From Alcanivorax sediminis (GTDB taxonomy: Bacteria; Pseudomonadota; Gammaproteobacteria; Pseudomonadales; Alcanivoracaceae): a stretch of DNA of 64,000 nucleotides. The stretch covers positions 1,054,001-1,118,000 of the forward strand of contig NZ_WIRE01000001.1 of assembly GCF_009601165.1 (NCBI RefSeq). Reading direction: 5' to 3'. A program made the position numbers and the translations under genes. How positions within the stretch are numbered: position 1 is the stretch's first letter; each line of letters opens with the position of its first letter. Below are positions 23,690 to 33,915 of this stretch, one piece after another. The notes beneath the pieces were generated by a model. The model was not told the origin of the DNA. It did no database searches and saw only the letters and a program-made list of their open reading frames with translations.

Positions 23690-24100
23690 ATGCTGGATAT
23701 TTCAGAAGTGGTGCAGCGAACCGGCGTGCCTGCGTCTACCTTGCGCTATTACGAAGAAAAGGGATTGATTGCGTCCACGGGCCGGCGTGGGCTTAAACGC
23801 GTATTTGCACCACAGGTGCTGGACCAGTTGGCGCTGATCGCGCTGGGGCAGGCGGGGGGCTTTCGCCTGGAAGAAATCGGTCAGATGTTCGCGGCGGACG
23901 GGAAACTGCACATTGATCGTGGTGCGTTGCTTGCCAAGGCGGATGCGCTGGATGACCGGATTCGCAAGCTGACGGCCATGCGTGACGAGCTGCGGCACGT
24001 GGCCCATTGCGCTGCGCCCAGTCATCTGGAATGTCCGACGTTCCGCCGCCGGATGCAGGTGGCCTCGTCACGCGTTCGGGTTGAGAAGCGTCGTCGCTAA
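23690..24100 (+). CDS. MerR-family transcriptional regulator
   Basis: A 136-aa MerR regulator. The N-terminal winged HTH is clear (VVQRTGVPASTLRYYEEKGLI, then RRVF-like residues GLKRVFAPQVLDQLALI), followed by a dimerisation coiled coil (about 75-105). Near the C-terminus two Cys occur in HCAAPSHLEC, but the four-Cys cluster of SoxR (CxxCxCx5C) is absent, so it should not carry the [2Fe-2S] centre although its operator looks like a SoxR box. The effector is unknown. The start is 10 bases after the operator. Confidence 0.88.
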   Translation: MLDISEVVQRTGVPASTLRYYEEKGLIASTGRRGLKRVFAPQVLDQLALIALGQAGGFRLEEIGQMFAADGKLHIDRGALLAKADALDDRIRKLTAMRDELRHVAHCAAPSHLECPTFRRRMQVASSRVRVEKRRR

Positions 24101-24177
24101 AGCTGATACAAGAAGCTGCTGTGGCCTTGTGCACGATGGCGCTATGCTGGGGCTCGATTTGCTAACGGGAGAGCATT

Positions 24178-24690
24178 ATGAGCATGGAAAGCATGGCAGA
24201 CATCAAGGAGCTGTTTACCGTCAGGTTGACAGTGCTGGAGCACATTCTGTCAGTGGGGGAGCAGCACTTCCCTGATATGGATTCTCTTCTGGGGATGCGG
24301 CTGGCTGAGGACATGTTGCCGTTGGGCACCCAGATCGCCTTTGCCTGCAACCAGCCTCGCGGGTTTTCCCAGTGGTGCGCGGGGGAGCCGGTAGATAATC
24401 TCACCGGCGAGGTAAGCTCCCTTGCCCAGGCCCGGGAACATATTGCCGATACCAAAGCGCGGGTAGCCGCCATTGAAGCCGGTGAGGGTCAGCTGGAAGA
24501 AACCAAGCGTATTGGTTTGGGGCCAGGACGCTACTGCGAATTGACAGGGCATCAGTATGTACGGGACTACCTGATCCCCAACCTCTATTTCCACATTACC
24601 ACCACCTACGCGATCCTGCGCATGAAAGGGGCGCCTCTCGGCAAGGCTGATTTCATGTGCTACCTGGCGCCGTATGTGCGTCAGGAATGA
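24178..24690 (+). CDS. DUF1993 domain protein
   Basis: A 170-aa cytoplasmic helical protein matching DUF1993 (PF09351), a DinB-like four-helix family. Recognisable parts are LTVLEHILSVGEQHF, RLAEDMLPLGTQIAFACNQPRG (split by a turn), GRYCELTGHQYVRDYLIPNLYFH and the final ILRMKGAPLGKADFM. ACGGGAGAGC precedes the ATG. Its role is unknown; no operon partner is evident. Confidence 0.8.
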   Translation: MSMESMADIKELFTVRLTVLEHILSVGEQHFPDMDSLLGMRLAEDMLPLGTQIAFACNQPRGFSQWCAGEPVDNLTGEVSSLAQAREHIADTKARVAAIEAGEGQLEETKRIGLGPGRYCELTGHQYVRDYLIPNLYFHITTTYAILRMKGAPLGKADFMCYLAPYVRQE

Positions 24691-24732
24691 GCCCTTACGG
24701 GAGCTCGCTTTGTCGAAAGGGTTTGCGCTGCG

Positions 24733-25095
24733 TTAGCCCAGGGTGAGAAAGGGAACCAGGGTAACCAGCAGTAATCCGGTGACGGCAATGAGCACGCCCA
24801 AAGCCCGTAGGGGCTGCTCGCGCAGTCGTTGTGCCAGTGTGGTAGCGGTCCCCTCGCGCCGGGCCTGGGCATAGCGCTCTCTTTGCTGGCGGCTGCGCTC
24901 CTGCTGATAACGCTCGAGCAAGGCCTTGGCCCTGTCCTTGTCATCGGGATGACTCAGCCAGATACCGCCGAACGAAATCCCCCAGAGGCTGGGTTCTGTC
25001 TCATAAAAGGGAATGCGGTGTTCTTCCAGCAGGGCACGCACCTCTTCGGCTTCGTCGTCGGGTACCTGTCGTAGATTGAGAAGAAGGGTGGTCAT
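24733..25095 (-). CDS. Small membrane protein, DUF6164-like
   Basis: A 120-aa protein. The N-terminal half resembles a putative signal-transducing DUF2007-like fold (LLLNLRQVPDDEAEEVRALL, IPFYETEPSLWGISFGGIWL). It continues as a basic helix (about 60-92) and ends in one transmembrane helix (about 97-117). It fits the DUF6164 group of gammaproteobacterial proteins. Function unknown. Confidence 0.68.
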   Translation of the reverse strand: MTTLLLNLRQVPDDEAEEVRALLEEHRIPFYETEPSLWGISFGGIWLSHPDDKDRAKALLERYQQERSRQQRERYAQARREGTATTLAQRLREQPLRALGVLIAVTGLLLVTLVPFLTLG

Positions 25096-25459
25096 GGTGT
25101 TCCGCTGGCGGTGAGGTAATGATGGATGATGTCAGTATGGCATGATTGATGCGCGACAACATGGAACTGTTTGGCGTATTGAAACCGTGGCAAGAGTGCC
25201 CAATTACTATGCCGGACAAGGCGTAGTTGTGGGGTGAGGATCATGGGGCTATAGAAAATGATTCTAAGCCACGGTTTTTTGTCTCTTTTTTTCATAAAGA
25301 AAAAATAGCCTCAGCAAATCATGCAGTTAATTGGCGTGAAGGTTTCGTGGTGGAGCCGCTTGCTCACGCCGTCGCCCTTGGCCTGCGCCGTGATATAGCG
25401 CACATTACAAGTGGGCCTTTCATAGGCATGACCCAATTTCTCCCAAGGAAGGGGAGGTT
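25096..25459. other. Intergenic region upstream of hybrid kinase
   Basis: About 360 bases with no convincing gene. An AT-rich stretch with T and A runs (25270-25310) may hold a promoter for the kinase. A 78-codon frame (25227-25463) overlaps the kinase start but lacks a ribosome-binding site and any recognisable motif. Confidence 0.5.
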
Positions 25460-27595
25460 ATGAACACGCTATCGCTGGACTCTGTCACGCATTCTCTGGG
25501 CGTCAGCTATGAGCGCATGGTAGAGATGGCCGATGAGGGCATATGGGCACTGGATCACATGGCCAGGATCCAGTTTGTGAACCCTCGTCTGGCAACCATG
25601 CTCGGTTATTCCCAGGAGGAGCTGTGCGGGCATTCTGCCCTGGATTTTCTCGATCCGCGTGAATCCCGCGCGCTGGCCCATATCAAGCTGACCAACCGCA
25701 AGCGAGAGAACGACGAACACCAGGAACTTCGCCTGAGTCGCAAGGATGGCAGGCAGTTATTGGTTAAAGTGGGAAGCACACCGCTTTTTGACAAGGGCGG
25801 TAACTACACCGGGTCGCTGGGGGTCCTGACGGACATGACCCGCCGTGCCCAGATTGAAGTGCGGGAGGCCTCCCGTTCTCGTGCCTTATACCTGATTGCC
25901 ACGGGCGCCGATATCTATGCGATTCTGGATGCGATTGTGCTGGGCGTGGAAGCCCAGCATCCGGAGTCGATCTGCAGCATTCTGTTGCTGGATGAGAGCG
26001 GTGACCATGTGCTTCTTGGCTCCGCGCCGCACCTGCCTTCCTTTTATAACAATGCTATTGACGGTGCGCCGATTGGACCACGGGCCGGATCTTGCGGTAC
26101 TGCGGCCTATACGGGAAAGCGTGTCATTGTAGAAAACATTCGCACCGACCCCTTGTGGGATGACTATCGGCCTCTGGCGATTCAAGCCGGGTTGGGAGCC
26201 TGTTGGTCTGAGCCTATTCGGGATAGTCATGGCAAGGTGCTGGGAACCTTCGCCATTTATCACCGTGATGCGCATCGGCCTGATGATGACGATATTGAAA
26301 CCATTTCGGCGTCTGCCAGCCTGGCGGCAATCGCACTGGAGCGAAACCGCGACCAGAAAAGTGTGCTCGAACTGAATGTGGATCTGGAAAAAAAGGTCCG
26401 TTTGCGCACATTGGAGCTGAATCGGGAGAAGGAAAGAGCGGAGGCGGCCAGTCGTGCCAAGAGTGAGTTTGTATCCAACATCAGTCATGAAATCCGCACG
26501 CCCATGCACAGCATCCAGGGGTTGCTGGAGCTGGTGGGAAGTACACGACTGGATGATCAACAGAAGGACTATCTCGGCAAGATTGATCTGGCTGTGCATC
26601 ATCTGCTCGGGATCATCAACAGCGTGCTGGATTTTTCTCGTATAGAAACAGGAAAGTTTCAACTCGATCGGCAGCATTACTCCCTTCGTTCGGTGCTGAA
26701 TAATGTGGAAAGCCAGCTGGCAAACAGTGCAACCAGCAAGGGGCTCAGCCTGGTGTTCCAGGTGGCGGAGGAGGTGCCGGATAATTTGTTCGGTGATCCG
26801 CTGCGCTTGGGGCAGGTGCTGATCAATTACATCGGTAATGCGATCAAGTTCAGCCACCAAGGTGAGATTCGTGTGACGACCAAACTGGTTAGCCGTGATG
26901 GGCGTACCTGCAAGTTGCGTTTCCTGGTCCGAGACCATGGCATCGGGATTTCTCAGGACGTGCAGAAACAACTGTTCCAGCCATTCGAGCAGGCAGACAG
27001 CTCTACCACCCGTGAGTATGGGGGTACTGGCCTGGGGCTGGCGATCTGTCGAAAAATTGTTGAAGAGACCGGTGGCCAGGTTGGAGTGGAGAGTGAGCCC
27101 GGTAAAGGTAGCGAGTTCTGGTTTACCACCCGCATGGGGATCACCGATGGCAAAACCCCGGTGCAGAAAGATCAGCTGGATGATGACGAAGTTGCCCGGC
27201 TCCAGGGGCGCCATGTGCTGTTGGTAGAAGACAACGAAGTTAATCAGATGGTCGCGAAGGAGTTGCTGTCACGGGTGGGTGTGGACGTGGCTGTGGCGAG
27301 TAACGGCAAGCAGGCCCTCAAGCTATTGGCGGAGCAGCGATTCGATGCGGTGTTGATGGATGTGCAAATGCCGATCATGGATGGTTATGAAGCGACACGG
27401 CAGATACGTGATAACCCAGAGCTGCGCCACAATGTGGTTATCGCCATGACCGCCAATGCCGGCAGGGAAGACAAGCAGGCCGCGTTTTCGGCCGGTGTGG
27501 ATGACTTTGTCAGCAAGCCAATTCGGGCTCTGCGACTGTATCAGGCGCTCCTGAAAAATATGCGAGACGCTAAAGGCGGGAAACCCGAAGGCTGA
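25460..27595 (+). CDS. Hybrid sensor histidine kinase (PAS-GAF-HisKA-HATPase-REC)
   Basis: A 711-aa soluble hybrid kinase without transmembrane segments. Order: PAS (about 15-130, ending [14 protein letters not shown]), GAF (about 140-295), coiled coil, HisKA with the phospho-His H343 ([13 protein letters not shown]), HATPase_c with N-box GNAIKF and G-boxes DHGIGIS and GGTGLGLAI, and a C-terminal receiver domain with the phospho-Asp D634 ([10 protein letters not shown]) and Lys in VSKPI. The signal is cytosolic, perhaps redox or a small molecule bound by PAS/GAF. No HPt or output regulator gene lies next to it. AAGGGGAGG precedes the ATG. Confidence 0.92.
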   Translation: MNTLSLDSVTHSLGVSYERMVEMADEGIWALDHMARIQFVNPRLATMLGYSQEELCGHSALDFLDPRESRALAHIKLTNRKRENDEHQELRLSRKDGRQLLVKVGSTPLFDKGGNYTGSLGVLTDMTRRAQIEVREASRSRALYLIATGADIYAILDAIVLGVEAQHPESICSILLLDESGDHVLLGSAPHLPSFYNNAIDGAPIGPRAGSCGTAAYTGKRVIVENIRTDPLWDDYRPLAIQAGLGACWSEPIRDSHGKVLGTFAIYHRDAHRPDDDDIETISASASLAAIALERNRDQKSVLELNVDLEKKVRLRTLELNREKERAEAASRAKSEFVSNISHEIRTPMHSIQGLLELVGSTRLDDQQKDYLGKIDLAVHHLLGIINSVLDFSRIETGKFQLDRQHYSLRSVLNNVESQLANSATSKGLSLVFQVAEEVPDNLFGDPLRLGQVLINYIGNAIKFSHQGEIRVTTKLVSRDGRTCKLRFLVRDHGIGISQDVQKQLFQPFEQADSSTTREYGGTGLGLAICRKIVEETGGQVGVESEPGKGSEFWFTTRMGITDGKTPVQKDQLDDDEVARLQGRHVLLVEDNEVNQMVAKELLSRVGVDVAVASNGKQALKLLAEQRFDAVLMDVQMPIMDGYEATRQIRDNPELRHNVVIAMTANAGREDKQAAFSAGVDDFVSKPIRALRLYQALLKNMRDAKGGKPEG

Positions 27596-27640
27596 CGTAA
27601 AACTCTGCGTCTTGTTTTCTGGAAAAGCGTGTAACCTGTC

Positions 27641-29011
27641 TCAGGCATCCGGGCCCCGGTGTCCGGAATCCTGAGTCGGCCCTTCCTTGATCCACCCGTC
27701 CATCAATTTTGCAGCCACCAGATCGCCTGTGACGTTGATGGCGGTACGACTCATGTCGAGTATCCGGTCCACGCCCATGATCAGTGCGATGCCGGTGGCA
27801 GGTACACCAATGGTGGTTAGGGTGGTGGCCAGAATGACGATGCCGACGCCGGGAGTGCCGGGCGAGCCGATGGAGGCGCCAACCGCCATGATGACCACCA
27901 GGGCCATACCGCCCATGCCGATATCAATGTTGAACACCTGGGCCAGAAACAAGGCGGCGATGGCCTGATAGAGAGCTGTGCCATTCATGTTGATGGTGGC
28001 GCCCAGCGGAATGACAAATTGGGAAATGGCCGGGCGGACCTTCAATTTGTCTTCGGCTGTCTTGATGGAGAGCGGCATCACCGCGGCTGAACTTGAGGTG
28101 GAGAAGGCCAGTAGCATCACTTCGCGAACTGAGGCCATGAAATGACCGATGCTGATTTTGCCGAGTACAGCCACCAACACCAGATAACTGATCAGTAGCA
28201 GCATCAGTCCCGCCAGTACCGTGGCCACATAGATGGCCATCCCCACGAGAGCGTCGAGTCCGGTCTGGCTGGTGAGTTTGGCCATCAGGCCAAACACGGC
28301 CAGAGGAGCCAGTCGCATGGCCCAGCGCACCACGGTCATGCAGACCTGTTGCAGCGACCCCAGGAGCTCGAGCATCGGCCTTGCTTGTTGCTGTGTCATG
28401 GAGATCAGCGCCACGCCCACCATCACTGCAAAGATCACAACTTGCAACATCTGTCCTTCGACCATGGATTCCAGAGGGTTCCCCGGCAGGATGCCGAGAA
28501 GATGGTCCGGGATAGAAGACAGGGTCGGTTTTTCCAGTGTGGTGACGGCTTCAGGGAGGTTGTCACCGGTGGTGATCTGGCTGGGATCGAGAAACCGGCC
28601 AGGCTTGATCAGGTTGGCAATCCACAGGCCGATACCGGCGGCAAACAGGGTGGTGACAACAAAGTAGCCCACCACCAGCAGTCCCATCCGTCGAAGCTGT
28701 TCCAGGTTTTCCCCAGCGGCGAGCCCTCGAATGATGGAGGCGAACACCAGCGGGATGACAATCATCTGGATCACGGCCAGGAACAGATGCCCAGGGAAGG
28801 CCAGCCAGCTGCCAATCACCGCCCCGGTGTCCGGACTGACCCAGCCTGCCGATGGTCCCAGTGCGATGCCGGTGAGGATGCCGGCGGCCATGGCCACCAG
28901 CACCTTTAGCCACAAATGGCTCTGGAGCAATTTGTAGAGGTTGTCGCTCAGCTGCTTGAGTGGCCGGTTGTTCCGGGCAATAACGGGAAACAGTCGTGTT
29001 TTTTCTTCCAT
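27641..29011 (-). CDS. Dicarboxylate/amino acid:cation symporter (DAACS)
   Basis: A 456-aa inner-membrane transporter of the GltP/DctA family, which takes up glutamate/aspartate or C4-dicarboxylates with H+ or Na+. Visible parts include the early helices, the serine-rich re-entrant hairpin STSSSAAVMPL (HP1), the NMNGTALYQ motif of TM7, and SIGSPGTPGVG (HP2). The N-terminal cytoplasmic tail (about 25 residues) is longer than in E. coli. The substrate cannot be decided between glutamate and dicarboxylates. Confidence 0.9.
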   Translation of the reverse strand: MEEKTRLFPVIARNNRPLKQLSDNLYKLLQSHLWLKVLVAMAAGILTGIALGPSAGWVSPDTGAVIGSWLAFPGHLFLAVIQMIVIPLVFASIIRGLAAGENLEQLRRMGLLVVGYFVVTTLFAAGIGLWIANLIKPGRFLDPSQITTGDNLPEAVTTLEKPTLSSIPDHLLGILPGNPLESMVEGQMLQVVIFAVMVGVALISMTQQQARPMLELLGSLQQVCMTVVRWAMRLAPLAVFGLMAKLTSQTGLDALVGMAIYVATVLAGLMLLLISYLVLVAVLGKISIGHFMASVREVMLLAFSTSSSAAVMPLSIKTAEDKLKVRPAISQFVIPLGATINMNGTALYQAIAALFLAQVFNIDIGMGGMALVVIMAVGASIGSPGTPGVGIVILATTLTTIGVPATGIALIMGVDRILDMSRTAINVTGDLVAAKLMDGWIKEGPTQDSGHRGPDA

Positions 29012-29221
29012 GGGCGCACCGCTGATAAAACGCTTGCTGGGCCAGATGAGGGCCGGATGACGTGCAGTATATGCCAGTTTGGAAACACGAATATGTTATG
29101 GGGGCTGGAGTGAGAAGACGGGCGTAGCCAAAGTAGCGACTGCCGCTCTTGTCTCTACTTTTTTTGCCATCAACACTATGGCACTGTTAATCCATAAGGT
29201 TGGCCAGGTAGGGCCATCGTC

Positions 29222-29578
29222 ATGACTAATCCTCGCCGTAGGGATGCCGGACCGAAGGATGCCTCCACTTTGGGGTATGAAATGTTGAATATTTTCCGGG
29301 CAGCCAGCGTTGCTGAAGGCCTGTCTTTTCTCGTTATCTTGAGTGTGTCGCTTGGTCTGATCAGTCGCGATTATGTGTTTATGCTTGGCATGACACACGG
29401 TGTGTTGTTTCTGATCTATATGGTGCTTTCGCTGTGGGTGAGCAACAGCCGCGACTGGTCGGTGGTGGTATGGTTGCTGATCTTCCTCGCGGCGGTTGTT
29501 CCTTTTGCATTTGTCGGCGTGGAAATTTTCTTGCGTCGCGAGGAGCAAAAGTGCGAAGCGCTGGCGGAGCCTGCCTGA
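29222..29578 (+). CDS. DUF3817 small membrane protein
   Basis: A 118-aa protein with three predicted transmembrane helices, matching DUF3817 (PF12823): FRAASVAEGLSFLVIL, the MTHGVLFLIYMV helix and the last helix AAVVPFAFVGVEIFL. The conserved Glu of the first helix and the His of the second are present. ATG 29282 is an alternative start (MLNIFRA), which would remove a 20-residue polar leader. Function unknown. Confidence 0.75.
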   Translation: MTNPRRRDAGPKDASTLGYEMLNIFRAASVAEGLSFLVILSVSLGLISRDYVFMLGMTHGVLFLIYMVLSLWVSNSRDWSVVVWLLIFLAAVVPFAFVGVEIFLRREEQKCEALAEPA

Positions 29579-29734
29579 CGATGAAGAAGTGCTGTGGCAC
29601 TAACGTCTAAGATTTTAGTATGATGTCCTCTGCAGCAGGGGCGCTTCCCGCATATTGGGCCTGGCGCGCCTGCAAATACTGGTCTTCCACGCGAAGCCAT
29701 AAAAGAACAGCAATAGCGGGCATCGGCAAGCAAG

Positions 29735-30724
29735 ATGAATTCTGTCGACATTATCTATCGCATCAAGTTGGGGCCTGACAGGCTGGAAACCTTCAATTTC
29801 CGGCTGGATGAAGAAACCTTTGACCTGATCGGCGACGACGTTCCCAACCCTCCCCAGTGGACCGAGCTGGAATACAGCCAGTGCGCGCATTGTCCTCTGT
29901 CGAAGGAGGAGCACAGTCACTGCCCGTTGGCCTTGCAGATGCACAGCATCGTGGATCGTTTTCATGACACCCGTTCCATTGACGAGGTGGTCGTTGAAGT
30001 GGTCACCGAGGAGCGCCGTGTTCGCCAGAAGACGGGGCTTCAGCGGGTAGTAGCATCCATGCTGGATCTGATCTACCCCATCTGTGGTTGTCCCAAGACC
30101 GCTTTCATGAAGCCGCTGGCGCGCTTCCATTTACCTCTGTGCTCGGAAGAGGAAACCATCTTCCGGGTTACCGGAATGTACCTGCTGGCGCAGTACTTTC
30201 TCAGCCGTACCGCTTCTGGCAAGGGGCGCATCGAGTTTGACGGCCTCACCGATATTTATACTGAACTTCATACCTTGAATACCGCAGTGGCCCGTCGCCT
30301 GCAGTCAGCTACCACGTCGGATTCCACCAAGAACGCCATCACCCTGGTAGATATGTACTCCACACTGGTGCCGTTACTGTTGGAGGATGAGCTGGTGGAG
30401 ATGCGAGGTTTCTTCCTGGCGTATCTACCGGATGGTGAAGAGAAGCCAAAGACCGTGACCAATTATCTGGAAAAGGCCAAGGCGTTCTCTCTTGATCTGG
30501 ATAACCTCAAGCTGACGCCCACCGAGGAAGAAAAACGTCGCGATGACCTTCCCGACTGGCTCAAGGAAGCGAAGGGAATCATGGGTCCTTATTTGCCCGA
30601 TGACGTTGACGACAAGAAACCGGTTGTGCCGGGTGAAGCGACAAAACCTGCCGCATTCGTTACCTCCGACGGTCTCAAGCTTGAGCTGACGCCGATGGAT
30701 GAAGCCAACAAGAATGATGAGTAA
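29735..30724 (+). CDS. Conserved protein of unknown function with Cys motifs
   Basis: A 329-aa cytoplasmic protein. The N-terminal part (1-75) contains CAHCPLSKEEHSHCPLA, a probable metal site, followed by a mostly helical middle (80-240, with CGCPKT near 129) and a charged, Lys/Asp-rich C-terminus. It resembles uncharacterised gammaproteobacterial proteins I associate with DUF6901, but I am not certain. It is 44 bases upstream of the SpoIIAA-like gene and may be in the same unit as the two-component genes that follow. Confidence 0.6.
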   Translation: MNSVDIIYRIKLGPDRLETFNFRLDEETFDLIGDDVPNPPQWTELEYSQCAHCPLSKEEHSHCPLALQMHSIVDRFHDTRSIDEVVVEVVTEERRVRQKTGLQRVVASMLDLIYPICGCPKTAFMKPLARFHLPLCSEEETIFRVTGMYLLAQYFLSRTASGKGRIEFDGLTDIYTELHTLNTAVARRLQSATTSDSTKNAITLVDMYSTLVPLLLEDELVEMRGFFLAYLPDGEEKPKTVTNYLEKAKAFSLDLDNLKLTPTEEEKRRDDLPDWLKEAKGIMGPYLPDDVDDKKPVVPGEATKPAAFVTSDGLKLELTPMDEANKNDE

Positions 30725-30768
30725 GCGCTGATTCCCGGGCTTGCCGCATTGTTTCAGGAGAGAGCCTG

Positions 30769-31134
30769 ATGAGAGTGGAGTACAGTGCGCAAGCTAATGT
30801 GGCCAGTGTTTTTCCTGATGGTCCGCTTGGCAAGGCGGACTTTGATGCGGTCGCCGCACAGATCGATCCGGTCATTGAGCGGCATGGTCAGCTCAATGGA
30901 CTGATTATTGCCTCCGAATCCTTTCCCGGCTGGGAATCTTTCGCAGCCCTCATTCATCATCTTCGATTCGTCCATGATCACCACAGGGCGGTGCGGCGTG
31001 TGGCGCTGGTCACCGACTCGGTGCTGGGCACGCTTGCCGAAACCATCGCCCGGCATTTTGTCGCTGCTGAAATTCGCCACTTTGCGTGCGGTGATATGGC
31101 CGCCGCAGCGGACTGGGTCGCCGGTGATCAGTGA
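30769..31134 (+). CDS. SpoIIAA-like STAS-type protein
   Basis: A 121-aa protein of the SpoIIAA-like family (PF11964, CRAL-TRIO/STAS fold). Typical features are an N-terminal strand, LNGLIIASESFPGWESF, the HHRAVRRVALVTDS strand, and the final ACGDMAAAADWV. Such proteins often modulate signalling or bind lipids. It lies 48 bases upstream of the 7TMR-DISM kinase, so a role in that pathway is plausible. CAGGAGAGAGCCTG precedes the ATG. Confidence 0.82.
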   Translation: MRVEYSAQANVASVFPDGPLGKADFDAVAAQIDPVIERHGQLNGLIIASESFPGWESFAALIHHLRFVHDHHRAVRRVALVTDSVLGTLAETIARHFVAAEIRHFACGDMAAAADWVAGDQ

Positions 31135-31182
31135 CGTGACATCGCCACCCCATTACCCGACTCCGTTAGCGGTGCCCGCCTG

Positions 31183-33078
31183 ATGCTGGGCGTGCTGTCC
31201 CGTCCAGGATTGTTTCGATGGCTGCTGGCGGTGCTGCTGACATGCTGCCTGACGCCGCTTTATGCCGCATCGCAGCCCAGCCATGTGGCGGCCTTGGCCT
31301 GGCTTGAGGACCCTGCGGGAAACCTGACGCTGGATGAGGTGCGTGGCCGCGAGCTGACTCCGTTCAGCGGATTGCTGAGTCGAGGCTATACACCGTCCGT
31401 TATCTGGGTTCGACTGACCCTGGATCCCGGTTCAGAACGTGCAGATGATGATCTGATTGTCAGGATGCGGCCGTCCTATCTGGATGAAATTCGCCTGTTC
31501 GATCCTCTTTATGGGGTCGATGGCAGTAAAGTCAGCGGCGACCGCTACCCTATTGCCAATGACAGTTATCCTTCGCTGTACTTCAACTTTTCCGTGCCGG
31601 CCGGTGATCGTTCCCGCGATATCTGGCTGCGCCTACATACCGCCAGTACTGCGCAGATTCATGTGGATGTCCTGGCCAGCAAAGATGCCCTTGCACTCGA
31701 TCGTACCCATGAATTGATGTTTATGGTGTATCTCGCGGCATTGCTGCTGTTTTTTGGCTGGGGGTTGGTGAGCTGGTTGTCGCATCGGGAAAAAGTGATG
31801 GGCGCCTTTGTGATCAAGCAGTTGATTGCGCTGCTTTATTCACTGGCCTACCTCGGCTATTTCCGCATGGTGTGGCCGGATACCCTTTGGACAACACTGA
31901 CGCCAGACAAGTTTACGAGTTTTCTGGTGCTGAGCATGGTCACGGCGGCCATCTTTTTTGACTATCACTTCCTGAAAGAATTTCGTGCTCATCGCGGGTT
32001 GTTGAAGATCATGCAGCTGCTGCTTGGCGTCTATCCGGTACTGTTGCTGCTGCTGTTTTCCGGTCAGATTCGTGAGGCGTTACTGATCAATAACCTGCTG
32101 GTGATTTCGTTCCCGGTGTTGAGCGTGGTGACCGCGTTATCTATCCCCGCCGAGCGACAGGGGGCGGCGGAGGAGTCTCTGCTGCCCAAGCGCTATGTGG
32201 TGACCTTGTATGTATTGGTGTTGATCAGTGTATCCATGTCCTCGTTGCCCGCTGCAGGCCTGGTCAAAGGGGTGGAGTGGACCTTCAGCGGCTACCTGAT
32301 GTACAGCCTTTTTACCGGCGCCATGGTGTTGGTCATGCTGCAGATTCGCGCTAATTACATGCGCAGGCAGCGCCTGACATTAGCGGGAGCCCTGCGCACT
32401 GCTGAGCAGCGGGCCGAACTGGAAGAAGCTCGCCGACTTGAGCAGGCGCAGTTTTTGGCCATGCTCACCCATGAACTGAAAACGCCTCTGGCCGTGATTC
32501 GAATGGTGCTCAGCGCCCCGGAAAAAACGGAGACCATGTTATCCCGGGCGGAGTACGCCATCAGCAGTATGGGCGCGGTGATTGAGCGCTGCCTGCAGGT
32601 GGACCGGCTGGAGGATAACCGCATAGAGACAGACCTCAGCGATTGTCGTATTGATCAGGAGTTACGGGAGCTGGTTGAGAATACCGGACGGACTGATCGC
32701 ATCAGCGTGGGGCCGCTGGAGCCCCTGACAACACGTCTGGACGTGTCACTGTTTCGCATGATTGTGGCCAACCTGCTGGATAACGCACTCAAGTACGGGG
32801 ATGCATCGTCACCAGTGCATGTGTTGGCAAAAGCGCAGGAGTGGGAGGGTCAAAAGGGCCTCAGGGTGGAAGTCTCCAATCTGGCTGGCAAATCGGGAAT
32901 GCCGGATGCGGAGCAACTTTTTCAGAAGTACTATCGTGATCCGAAAGCGCGAAAGGAAACCGGATCTGGCCTCGGCCTGTTTTTGGTGGAAGGGTTGGCG
33001 CGCCTGATGGAGGGCCGCGTCGAGTACGCGCCAAAAGAAAACAGGGTCAGGTTCAGGTTATGGATACCACTGCGTTGA
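31183..33078 (+). CDS. 7TMR-DISM sensor histidine kinase
   Basis: A 631-aa membrane kinase. A signal/anchor helix (about 8-25) precedes a periplasmic beta-rich 7TMR-DISMED2 domain (about 35-175), then seven transmembrane helices (about 180-400), a short coiled coil and HisKA with phospho-His H430 (MLTHELKTPLAV). HATPase_c follows, with NLLDNALKYG and a GSGLGLFLV G-box. DISM extracellular domains usually bind carbohydrates or similar ligands. The kinase gene overlaps the response regulator gene by 19 bases, so they are translationally linked partners. Confidence 0.92.
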   Translation: MLGVLSRPGLFRWLLAVLLTCCLTPLYAASQPSHVAALAWLEDPAGNLTLDEVRGRELTPFSGLLSRGYTPSVIWVRLTLDPGSERADDDLIVRMRPSYLDEIRLFDPLYGVDGSKVSGDRYPIANDSYPSLYFNFSVPAGDRSRDIWLRLHTASTAQIHVDVLASKDALALDRTHELMFMVYLAALLLFFGWGLVSWLSHREKVMGAFVIKQLIALLYSLAYLGYFRMVWPDTLWTTLTPDKFTSFLVLSMVTAAIFFDYHFLKEFRAHRGLLKIMQLLLGVYPVLLLLLFSGQIREALLINNLLVISFPVLSVVTALSIPAERQGAAEESLLPKRYVVTLYVLVLISVSMSSLPAAGLVKGVEWTFSGYLMYSLFTGAMVLVMLQIRANYMRRQRLTLAGALRTAEQRAELEEARRLEQAQFLAMLTHELKTPLAVIRMVLSAPEKTETMLSRAEYAISSMGAVIERCLQVDRLEDNRIETDLSDCRIDQELRELVENTGRTDRISVGPLEPLTTRLDVSLFRMIVANLLDNALKYGDASSPVHVLAKAQEWEGQKGLRVEVSNLAGKSGMPDAEQLFQKYYRDPKARKETGSGLGLFLVEGLARLMEGRVEYAPKENRVRFRLWIPLR

Positions 33079-33749
33079 ATATTGTACTGGTGGAAGATCA
33101 CGACGCTCTGCGGGAAGTCACCACGGATGTGTTGCGACAGTCTGGCCACCATGTGACCGCGCTTGAGTGTGCTGAAGACCTGGACCAGCTGGCCAGCCTG
33201 GGCGCGGTGAACCTGTTCATCCTCGATCTGAACCTGCCGGGGGAGGATGGCATCAGCCTGGCCCGGCGTCTGCGTCAGGGGCATCCGAGTGTGGGCATCA
33301 TCATGACCACTGCCCGTAGCTTGCCGCAGGAGCAGACCGAAGGGTATGCCAGCGGTGCTGATATCTATCTGGTCAAGCCGCTGGCCTCTGATACCTTGCT
33401 GGCTGCGGTGGCGTCCATGGCCCGTCGGCTGCAGCCCGCTCCTGCACCCAACGGGTTGACCTTGCTGGAGTCAGAGCTGTGCCTGCGCAGTAATGACGTC
33501 AACGTATCACTTCAGGCGGTAGAAGCGAATCTGCTGGTGGCCATGATTCGTGCTCCGGGGCAGCGTCTGGAAACCTGGCAGATTGGCGAGATTCTGGGGA
33601 CGGATGAGGATGGTCTGAGCAAGTCGGCCATTGAGGTACGCATGACCCGGTTGCGCAAGAAGCTCCGCGATTGCGGTGCCGAATCTCCGGCCATCAAGTC
33701 ACTGCGTAATGTGGGCTATCAGCTCTGTGTCAGCGTGACCATCAGCTGA
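33060..33749 (+). CDS. OmpR-type response regulator
   Basis: A 229-aa regulator with an N-terminal receiver domain (acidic pair E11/D12, phospho-Asp D56 in ILDLNLPGEDG, Thr in TTARS, Lys in VKPL) and a C-terminal winged-helix DNA-binding domain (about 130-225; SAIEVRMTRLRKKL recognition helix, SLRNVGYQL wing). It begins inside the 3' end of the kinase gene. Targets are unknown; the giant surface/OmpA gene downstream is a candidate by position only. Confidence 0.92.
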   Translation: MDTTALNIVLVEDHDALREVTTDVLRQSGHHVTALECAEDLDQLASLGAVNLFILDLNLPGEDGISLARRLRQGHPSVGIIMTTARSLPQEQTEGYASGADIYLVKPLASDTLLAAVASMARRLQPAPAPNGLTLLESELCLRSNDVNVSLQAVEANLLVAMIRAPGQRLETWQIGEILGTDEDGLSKSAIEVRMTRLRKKLRDCGAESPAIKSLRNVGYQLCVSVTIS

Positions 33750-33915
33750 TTCCGACGCCAATACATTTTTCCTCCTCTGCGTCTCCGGTCTTCACCTTCA
33801 CTCCGAAGTTACCGCAAGCCCCCAAAACCATTCCTCCCTGTTTTTGTGCCGCCTGTCGGCGGTCAACGTCAGATACTCGCCTTCTGTAAGGCTTTGTAAG
33901 GTTTCACATTATTCG

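Noticed and set aside
25227..25463. 78-codon frame overlapping the hybrid kinase start
   Set aside because: No ribosome-binding site or family features; probably leader DNA.
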